Below, one piece after another: positions 56,781-64,000 of a DNA stretch of 64,000 nt. The notes beneath the pieces are model-generated. The model ran no database searches, had not been told where the DNA came from, and worked only from the letters and a program-made list of their open reading frames with translations. Made by a program: the position numbers and the translations under genes. This DNA comes from Plasmopara viticola (taxonomy: Eukaryota; Oomycota; Peronosporomycetes; Peronosporales; Peronosporaceae). The stretch spans positions 310,001 to 374,000 of the forward strand of contig MBPM02000058.1 of assembly GCA_001695595.3 (NCBI GenBank). Reading direction: 5' to 3'. The number at the start of each line of letters is the position of its first letter. The stretch's first letter is position 1.

Positions 56781-58195
56781 GATCATACTTTTTAATGATG
56801 TCACACTCTGAAGCGTTCCAGCTAAAGTCATATCAGCGACTGGATCATATGACTTGTATTCATTGTTGAGTATGTCCGTAAAAGTCTTGCCTCGCACGAA
56901 ACAATGACCGAGACAAGGCTTGGTTCACATAATATCAATAGGAGATTGATTTTGGATGAGAAAGTGTGAATTATAGCAAAGTACTCACAAAACTTTTAAT
57001 TAGAACATGTCGATAGATCCTATAGTAACTTTACATCATTATTAAATATATGTGAGTATGTGAGTATGTGAGAATTGGGATAGATAAACCATAAAGGGAG
57101 ATATTGTAAATATATATAGATTGGCTAAAAGGGCCATTTCTTAATAATACTCACATACCCACAAATTCAAGAGATGTGACAACGGCCCTTCTCGTGGACA
57201 TGAATTTATGATTATTTATATCCAATCAGATCACTCGGTAGTTGCTGCGCTGGATGTCTAATTAACGCATTGCCCAGACCAATGGAGAGTACTAATTCAC
57301 CGACAGAACTGCCGGAAAACCTACCGGGAGCGCCATCCATGGCGAAATACCAAGAATTCGACGTCCGTCCGACTGGATCACCGTACTTGGAGCAACAATT
57401 GGAAGTGGAGCCAGCTGCACGAGTGGATTGACGCGAGCATCGTACAAGTTGTATTCGGGATTCGCAAAGTCGGGATCGAACTTTACACACAGCACGTACT
57501 CAACTCCTGGCATCATAGCCCATATTGATATCGCCTTGTGGTCGAGTTGTCCTTGTGCCATCCCACACGGCTGAAAGACGCCAACTTCGACTTTAATCGT
57601 CCGAGAATCGTCAAATCTTGGAACACCTGGTGGAAGCACGGAGCCCGGTGTTGTCTGGCGTGGTCTATAACTGAGGTCTAGACACCACCGTCGCCCCTGA
57701 GAATTTACGGTGGCCATGTGGCCCTTGAGCCATATTTTGACATGCCGCTCACGAAATTGATCGTTTAGCTCCTGAAGGTAATCTGGAAGAGATCCATTCA
57801 AAAAAATTGGGTCGAACGATTTGATCCTCGCTGTCAGCAAATGCGTTCCATTTACTTACCGTTGCGTGGCACACACGCAATGTACCGGTCGGCGGTGGAG
57901 GCTGTGCCACTGCAGCTTTAGAGCAGCGTTAATGCGATGGATGCTTGAGAGCAGAGAAGTCATTGACGCCGGTGTGACTGCGTCTGTCGCAGCGACGGCT
58001 TCATTAGACGCACGGCGACGTGTATGAGTCCCCGTCCTTAAAGAAAGGAACGCTCATGTTTCTTTGTCGTCTTGTCCTAGATTGTTTGAATGTCAGCTCG
58101 TCTTGTCCGCTCGTCGTCCGCTCAACATCCGTTCAACCATCCCGTATAAGAGCAACGAGGGCACCCCTAAACACCCTCAGAGACAGGCATGATGT
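56781..58195 (-). repeat. Right terminal inverted repeat of the PLV
   Basis: Inverted copy of 41766-43361 with many substitutions and indels. It ends TCTCTGAGGG then ACATCAT (read inwards). It holds the decayed nuclease copy and ends 50 bp from the helicase start. Confidence 0.92.
57292..57963 (-). pseudogene. Decayed Uma2-like nuclease (right TIR copy)
   Basis: Homologue of the gene at 42005. The ATG at 57963 is kept, but a 1-nt deletion soon after (near 57915), a change over the next codons and a deletion of about 45 bp near 57790 disrupt the first third. In the remaining 182-codon frame the motif Pro before the core Asp is Leu (LDLSYRPR) and VSQPW has become VFQPC. A premature stop at 57292 removes the last about 16 codons. 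The core Asp, Glu and Lys codons are still there. Confidence 0.75.
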
Positions 58196-58445
58196 ACACA
58201 CCGTACCTGTCTTAATACATTAACTGGGCTTCTTGAACAATACAATTATGTAGCATCTCGTAACAACCACGACTTTATCAGATATCATATTGATACAGTA
58301 GATCGAACATACACGCGAAAAAAAAAATTGGAACAATAAAGTATTGGGAAATGGGTTACTCGCCCAATATCATTATATTGTGTACGGGGTCGTCCGCCCA
58401 GGATCGAAAAGCAAAGGCCATAAATGTGCAAATCACGATTGAACC
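58196..58445. other. Flank between PLV and four-TM gene
   Basis: AT-rich, non-coding, with an A-run at 58318-58327. It contains the 3' end of the neighbouring minus-strand gene's transcript. Confidence 0.5.
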
Positions 58446-59006
58446 CTACGCGGTAACTACAGGCACTGGAGTTGCACCAATCCGCGGGCTGCCTTGTTGA
58501 TCGAACGCTTCATCGTCTGGGTGCTGCCTTGGCCTGTCTTCACGTGACCCAATCATCGCCACGCCCAGAAAAGCAAGCGTTGAAAGCAGCGACGCCGCCA
58601 CCGCTAGATAGATGCTTCCACACCGCACAAAGCGATTGAAATTGCCGTGGCAATGCAGCGTCACGCCTGACAAGAGCAGGAAAAGCGATGCAGTCGCCAG
58701 AGCGACAAAAAAGACCAAATCCATCACTCGTTCACAATAGTGCACAGGGTGAACGCACAGACGTAGCCACTCGATAAAGACCAAAAAGGCAAAGGCGTAG
58801 ACAAACGCCAAGAAGTTGACAATCCGCGCAAAGCTCATGGCACTGCTACTCACGACGACCGCAACAGTTTGGCCTCCTGCCGTATTCTGATACGATACAC
58901 CAGCGGTACGCAGCGCGATATACGCGACAAGTGAGCAACAAAATTGGATCAGACGAAGCAGAACGCGCGTCCAGAACCGACAGAAACGACCTGGACATGA
59001 CGCCAT
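58446..59006 (-). CDS. Four-TM membrane protein A
   Basis: The 186-aa product has four predicted membrane helices (about residues 14-34, 55-82, 93-118 and 128-152), short loops and a polar C-terminal tail. The topology is MARVEL/tetraspan-like and no catalytic motif is seen. ATG 59006 is the first in frame and directly precedes a Cys/Arg-rich cytosolic start. The downstream neighbour at 59186 has the same length, topology and order of helices, so the two are tandem paralogues on the same strand. Confidence 0.72.
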   Translation of the reverse strand: MASCPGRFCRFWTRVLLRLIQFCCSLVAYIALRTAGVSYQNTAGGQTVAVVVSSSAMSFARIVNFLAFVYAFAFLVFIEWLRLCVHPVHYCERVMDLVFFVALATASLFLLLSGVTLHCHGNFNRFVRCGSIYLAVAASLLSTLAFLGVAMIGSREDRPRQHPDDEAFDQQGSPRIGATPVPVVTA

Positions 59007-59185
59007 GCTTCACCTTGTGTAGCTGTTTGAGAACTGCCATTGCTCCACTTGATCAACTTCTGTGAGACCTGCGGTGGTCTCGTTTCCACGAAAATACCAA
59101 GCAAAGAGCAATAAAAGAGCTTGTTTATTTCTTAGAAACTGCTTAAAAGGTGGTATAAACTTTGCTATCCTTCTTCTTTAACCTC

Positions 59186-59758
59186 TTAGACGCGGCTCGA
59201 TGCGTCTTTGGGAGTTGAATTGCCAGTGGGCGTCGATTCAACTTGATAGCCACCACCACGTCCCGCTTCCTCCGAGTCGCTCCCAATGTGGTGACGCGAT
59301 TCCATAAAGTTTTCACAACAGTCGAGCAAGAACGTCACAAAGTACGAAAAGGACGCGAGAAACGTAAACACGACTGCAGTCTTCAACTCATTGCAGCGTA
59401 GCATGTAGCCGTAGATAGAGCAATGCGCCACATAATCCGAGACCACGAGTACAATTCCAGCGACAACCAGCAAAGCAGCCAAAAGCAGGTCGATGAGCTG
59501 TTCAAACAGGTGCGACGACGGACGTGGAAAGAAACGCATGAGTTCCATAAAGAGCAACGAGAAGAGTCCCACCACCATCCCCGTATAAGTCATTAACGTC
59601 GCATAAGTCGCTGCTCGGCTACCCAACATACTCGAGTAGCCATAATACGATGCTCCCACAAATGCACGCGATAGCGTGGCCAGTGCCACGAGAGACAATG
59701 CAAAGTTTAAAAAGCGAAGCAGAGCTCGACCCCAGCGCATGGAATTGCCGCGTGCCAT
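59186..59758 (-). CDS. Four-TM membrane protein B, paralogue of A
   Basis: 190 aa from ATG 59758 (MARGNSMRWG). Membrane helices lie at about residues 11-33, 53-78, 88-109 and 124-148, followed by an acidic, Ser/Thr-rich tail (SDSEEAGRGGG). The frame is open for 22 more codons upstream, but without an ATG. Conserved features with protein A include the Trp-x-Arg-x-LLR start of helix 1, an ExxR pair after helix 2 and Cys-His/Cys residues in the last loop. Role unknown, probably plasma or vesicle membrane. Confidence 0.72.
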   Translation of the reverse strand: MARGNSMRWGRALLRFLNFALSLVALATLSRAFVGASYYGYSSMLGSRAATYATLMTYTGMVVGLFSLLFMELMRFFPRPSSHLFEQLIDLLLAALLVVAGIVLVVSDYVAHCSIYGYMLRCNELKTAVVFTFLASFSYFVTFLLDCCENFMESRHHIGSDSEEAGRGGGYQVESTPTGNSTPKDASSRV

Positions 59759-59926
59759 TGTTGTACTGACTAGAGATGAAATGCCTGCGAGTAAGCCGTT
59801 GTCTTTTGAAAAATGGCAATCCAAGGTTGTGAGAATTCAAAGAGCGAGGATCCGGGACGAGGGCTTGCGATCAAACCGTTGCAAAGACTGAGGATAACTG
59901 GGAATGTTCTATTGAAATTTACAGCT

Positions 59927-60505
59927 CTAAACAATATCAACGGGTGAAAGTGGAGCTAACTGCTTTGGTGGAGGAGAGCAGTCGTCGTCGAATGGAGACA
60001 CGAGATTCGTGTGCACGACGGGAGATTGCGGCACATTAATGTTGGGATCGTCGAGCTTGACATAACTAAATATACTTGTTCGAGAAGCTCTTGTCTCTTC
60101 CAGAATCGGTGACAGAAAAAGCGTCTTGGTAGCAGGAGTGAGTTTTGCTGCATGGTACGCCGTTGAGCTACAATCGTCTGCGTACGTCACACGGTTATTC
60201 TCCACTACCGAGATTAAAGTTGGAGGCCGATTGCACACTGTTCGCGATGCGGAGAACTTTATAAGATAGAACTTGTGCGCGAGTAGGAGCAGCATTAGAG
60301 CCACGAGGCCTCCAATGACTATCTCGTATGATTGCATGAATGTTGTAAACGCCGTAAGTGCAAAGTAAAAATGATCGACTTGACTTTGCATGAAACGGTC
60401 TCCGATCCAAGAAAGGATGCACGACGGACTATCCATAAGTTGGCTTGGTCTGGGTTGTGAGATTCTGGATGGCACTAAGGGATGGGCAGGAAGCTTTGCA
60501 AACAT
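59927..60505 (-). CDS. Single-TM protein of unknown function
   Basis: 192 aa, family not recognised. One strong membrane helix at about residues 61-80 (IVIGGLVALMLLLLAHKFYL) separates a Pro/Ser-rich N-terminus from a polar C-terminal part of about 110 residues. The C-terminal part has two similar PSPV/LSPVD segments and an acidic patch. No signal peptide before the helix, so it is probably a type II or III membrane protein. It is in the same orientation as the two four-TM genes, ending 168 bp from the next start. Confidence 0.55.
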   Translation of the reverse strand: MFAKLPAHPLVPSRISQPRPSQLMDSPSCILSWIGDRFMQSQVDHFYFALTAFTTFMQSYEIVIGGLVALMLLLLAHKFYLIKFSASRTVCNRPPTLISVVENNRVTYADDCSSTAYHAAKLTPATKTLFLSPILEETRASRTSIFSYVKLDDPNINVPQSPVVHTNLVSPFDDDCSPPPKQLAPLSPVDIV

Positions 60506-62229
60506 CTACTTTAAAGCCATCGCTCGGCCGAGCACATAGGGATCGTTGTGCCACAAATATTGGCCATAATCTGCTAATTTTAAAGTCGAGATGTCTACGA
60601 TCACCCATGACAATGTAGCAAGGACTAGATTGCAAGGTAAGCGCTGTATGAGATTTCGAACAAATCAAAGAGCAACAGGTCTCAGATCAAACTCAACGAG
60701 CTTATCCATCACTCAACATATGTGCGTCTCCAAAAAATTATTGTTGGAGATTAGATTCCCATCAGTTCAGGTTTTCAGTCCAGCATATGGTTATTCTATC
60801 AATTTAGGTTTGCACTCGTTTCTCGCAGCCACTTGTTCACGCGTAGCTAGGACCGTTACGTCTGCATACCGGTATAAGCGTTGAGATCATGCCGAGGTTA
60901 CTCATGCCTTTGACGCATCACCATTTGCCTGCTGGTATTATTTCGAAAATGTGGTCGTTTCACTCTTTGAATCAAGTGACTCGTTGCTATACGACAATAT
61001 TATAATCTTGAGACCGTTTACGTTGAATCATTTCACTATAAGAGCGACATACACCTTTCTTTGTCTTCTCATTAAGAACGTGAGGAGTCTTAAAACTAAA
61101 ACTGTACATTTGGCTGCCAGCGAAAATGACAACGTATGTTTTAACATTTAGGCAAGTGAACGTCTTGCCACAGGAATGGTTAGGATTATATTTTATTTCA
61201 TATAACGTTGGTGAATTGGTGACGACCCTTTTGAGTTATTCTATTGCCCACCATGGATGATAAAAAGAGAAGAATTACACAACCGGACTACATATCCCTT
61301 GAAAATCGAAGAAAGGGTCACGTGAGAAAGTTTGATAAATGAGTGTGGGTTGGTATCGGCGCAAAGCAGGCCGCCCAGTAATTGCCAGAGCACCAGCGAG
61401 CCGTCTCTAGATATCCAGTTGTTAAATCGCGAGCAAAGCGAACGCCAGTCACTGAGGCTTGTCAATTACAGCACTGTCTCAATCCTTTGGACGATTTGTT
61501 AGAAAACCTATGTTTTAGAGTGAGTGATGGGCACCATATGATTGCTTTGTGCTGCCTCTCTCAGGCTGGTAAATAATTTACGGTAGTTTGTACCGCATTG
61601 TTCTAGCAGGGTTGGTTGACCATACATTCCTGGTCGATATCTTCGGACAAATATGGCTACCACTTTTAGCTGGATTTTTTTCAACCTATTTGCAGTTTGG
61701 TGAAATGGGTGACACGATAGATACCAAAACTGTACATAGGTGGCACCAAGATGTTAAATCAAAAACGAGGTCACTTTGAGCAATTCAGTCCTGGTGAAAT
61801 GGGTTGGCACAATGATGCCAACTATGTCGTGGTCGTACATAATTCAAAATTATCGGATCGAAAAGAGGAAGGTCACTTTGAGCACTTCATCTGGCAAACA
61901 GTATATTTCTTTATCGCTATCGCGGCAAAGAAGAACAAGGCGTTGACGTGCTGCATAAAGAATTATCTTTCAAACCACTTGGGACAATCGAGGCCAATAT
62001 GACATTCTGTAAGAGCTACAACGAAAATGTTAATTACATATTTGACGACTCATGGCAGCCTACAAAATTATCGATAGGGAGTGTTATAGCACTAGCATAA
62101 ACATTGTGTTTGTAGTACGATGGGACCTGTGGGTCAGATGTGCAATTTGTGAATCAAACACATAAAAAAATCACAGTCTCGGATGAAGTTCGATAAACGT
62201 TTGTCGTTAAACGAGGCTTGGGCGGCGAG
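60506..62229. other. 1.7 kb without a supported gene
   Basis: Short frames on both strands only. Similar blocks (GGTGAAATGGGT near 61700 and 61795) suggest an internal duplication. I see no recognisable domain, LTR or TIR. Confidence 0.5.
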
Positions 62230-62550
62230 CGGAGCGAAGTCGGTGAAGGAAAGTAAGTTTTTAATGTTTAAAGCGAATTAAGAAGTGACATTATATGGAG
62301 AGCTCGACTTTTTTGCTTGCTACAGCTTAACAGTCGGCTTTCTGTCATCCACACTAAAGGCTATCATTGTTCTTTACAAGGTCTGTTGATTCCTAATGAT
62401 TATGGAACATCACACCCTTTCTTCTGCTCTGAAATTGTTAATCGCCTACGTCTTTTGGATGGTACTAATTTGTATTTTGCAGATAATGAAACTATATGGC
62501 GTAATAAGCGTTACTGGCAAACCTGCCGGTGACGACGAGTACGTAACATG
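62230..62550 (-). repeat. Gypsy LTR fragment
   Basis: Bases 62230-62370 match about 11900-12050, and 62385-62550 match 16560-17088 in part, in the same orientation. The boundary CCGGTGACGACGAGTACGTAACA (ending at 62549) looks like an LTR edge, just beyond the 3' end of the minus-strand gypsy remnant. The other edge is unclear. Confidence 0.5.
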
Positions 62551-62559
62551 ACTTCACTT

Positions 62560-64000
62560 TCAGGTGATGCCTGTTTAAAAGATAGGGCTCATTTTTTTGA
62601 GTTTCTAATAGAGGTCGTTGAGTCCGGGGTTCTGCTTAAGATTGCCCACGGCCTCTTGAGTGGCTTCCTTATTGGTGACCAAGCTGCCGCGCTTAGAAGA
62701 AAAGAGTTTCCTTGTACAAACATTGTCCAGTTACGGCGTCAATGAGTTGTGCCTCGGAGCCAACGGCCGACATGACTTTATTTAACTATTGCCGACGCTT
62801 GGGGTCCTTGCGATATGGCTTCGACAGTGAAGTATAAAGCACTGCAAGGTTTGAGGCGTCCATTCGTGTACCATGAAGTCTGGAATACTTCGAAAAAGTG
62901 GAAGCATCAATGACGCTTGAGAATGGTGAAGAAGCGTAGTTGATCGTTCGAGAGCTCGATCGCTTCTCGTGGACGTGATTTCAAATTGTCGTGAAGTGGT
63001 CCTTTCAATTTCGCAAAGTCCTTGCAGAACCTTGAGGCATAGACTTAAATGCCTTAAAAGTACTCCATTTGCTTCTTTGTCTTGAGCATAGGCCAATTTG
63101 CCATGATCTCGATTTTTTTGGTGTCCCCTCGGACGCCTTTTTGTCCGAAAAATTCTTATAGGCATGGGATCTCATCCCAGGCATAAAGGGCGCTTTGACA
63201 GCTTGGTGTAAAGTTGCTGTTCATCACACCGTTTGAGTACACGGTCTAAAGCCGTTACGTGATTTACGACATCTTCACTTTTTGGATCACGTTGATGTCG
63301 TCAAAGTTATTTCTAATCACATCCTTTGAGGATCAAATAACTTTTCGCAAAGCCGAACCCAAGCTTTCGCTTAATTTTATGGGAGTGACTAGATACTCAA
63401 ATAAACCATCGGGGTCAAAAAAGTGATAGATAGGATATCCGATTCACGCAATTCAGCCTGATATTAGCCTCAAGAAAGGTCCTTCCACGAAGAGCAATGA
63501 CTTCGGACATGGTGCTAAAAGTGCCTTCCTTACGCGGCATCGGTATCGCCGGCAAGATTGTCGCTAAATTAAGTTGACGGTAATCGAGCACAATTTGCCA
63601 ACATACAGGCTTCTTGACACAAAGTGTAAGTGCCGTAAACGCAGACGTACTTGGTCGAAAAATGCTCTATCTTTGCTTTATTCTTGGATTGCTATGCGCT
63701 GATGAGGACTTTAGTGCCATTGTTCGACAAATATCGGCTACGCACCAGGCTTAAGTAAAACTTCGTGCTTAGTACCTATGTGCTGGAGGTGTCTCGTTAG
63801 TAAACTCTGTACTAATTACTGTGTCTGCATACTCGCGTAGCATTCCATACGCCGTATTGTCCACTCTTATTTCTTAAAAATATTTGTTTTTTCAGAATTT
63901 TGTGGGGTGACGGCGAAGACAGCTTCAATGTCTTTGTCGCGACGCAAAATTCTCAGGAACTGTTGAGACGAAATTAGCTGCGTCATTCTTTGACGGCCAA
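62560..64000 (-). pseudogene. Gypsy RT-RNase H remnant, minus strand
   Basis: Read right to left from the window edge. An RT part with an F/YFDDI-type motif lies near 63290, and PCLGDF-like, KKGVRGDTKKIE and KTKKQMEYF segments near 63170-63050. An RNase H start follows near 62960-62790. Chromodomain-like sequence then comes directly (about 62720-62560), so the integrase has been deleted. The gag and 5' part lie beyond the window. Same family as the gypsy fragments at 12-18 kb. Confidence 0.75.

Larger units (their letters stand above)
41766..58195. mobile_element. Endogenous Polinton-like virus with terminal inverted repeats
   Basis: A 16.4-kb element sits between ETF-alpha and a four-TM gene. 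Its ends are inverted repeats (41766-43361 and 56781-58195). The interior carries decayed virus genes: adenain-like protease, major capsid protein, fibre, packaging ATPase, penton, tyrosine recombinase, GIY-YIG nuclease, D5 primase-helicase and small proteins. This set is typical of PLVs. Polintons would add polymerase B and a retroviral-type integrase, which I did not find. The interior is clearly more AT-rich than the flanks. No target-site duplication could be seen at the ends. Most genes are broken, so this is a fossil provirus. Confidence 0.88.

Noticed and set aside
62230..62370. 5' LTR of the plus-strand gypsy element
   Set aside because: The matching segment at 11900-12050 has the same orientation while the neighbouring gypsy genes have opposite orientations, so a single LTR assignment is not consistent.
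1..64000. CRISPR arrays or bacterial operons
   Set aside because: No short regular repeat-spacer structure and no bacterial ribosome-binding layout; the content is eukaryotic.

Overview
The window looks like a chromosomal segment of an oomycete, probably a Peronosporales-type plant pathogen (Phytophthora or downy mildew). The evidence is short introns, oomycete-like core promoter sequence, compact conserved housekeeping genes, and abundant Ty1/copia and Ty3/gypsy debris. The species cannot be named from sequence alone. Roughly half of the window is repeat or mobile DNA.

Layout. (1) 1-5.2 kb: four head-to-tail copies of a 1.32-kb unit, each with one gene for the same 150-aa secreted Gly/Trp-rich protein; a degraded fifth 3' end lies at 5.38-5.48 kb. 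(2) 6.87-11.31 kb: a copia retrotransposon with both LTRs and a 5-bp target duplication (AATCT), broken by one frameshift. (3) 11.9-17.8 kb: decayed gypsy fragments on both strands. (4) 17.8-31.85 kb: a tandem array of about four 3.4-kb units, each combining a TIR-bounded 1.4-kb element and a decayed PH-like gene fragment on the minus strand. (5) 35.0-41.6 kb: a conserved gene island with RPB6, a secreted EGF-repeat protein, two paralogous unknown proteins, DAD1 (one 60-bp intron) and ETF-alpha (probable 105-bp intron). (6) 41.77-58.20 kb: a 16.4-kb element with 1.4-1.6-kb terminal inverted repeats. (7) 58.4-60.5 kb: two related four-TM proteins and one single-TM protein. (8) 60.5-64 kb: gypsy LTR and pol remnants.

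The main find is region 6, an endogenous Polinton-like virus (PLV). Gene fragments recognisable from motifs are an adenain-type cysteine protease, a double-jelly-roll major capsid protein, penton, A32-type packaging ATPase, a fibre with a peptidase-S74-type chaperone tail, a small capsid-associated protein, a tyrosine recombinase, a GIY-YIG nuclease with a Cys-rich tail, and a D5-type primase/SF3 helicase. I found no protein-primed DNA polymerase B and no DDE integrase, which argues for PLV rather than Polinton/Maverick. Core genes sit in divergent pairs with only about 10-60 bp between starts. Nearly all carry stops or frameshifts, so the virus is dead. The exception is a Uma2-like PD-(D/E)XK nuclease gene carried in both TIRs: the left copy is an intact 248-codon frame and the right copy is decayed. 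An internal copia fragment has been spliced into the helicase gene.

Most gene calls in region 6 rest on motif recognition by eye, without a database search. Coordinates of broken genes are approximate at their ends.
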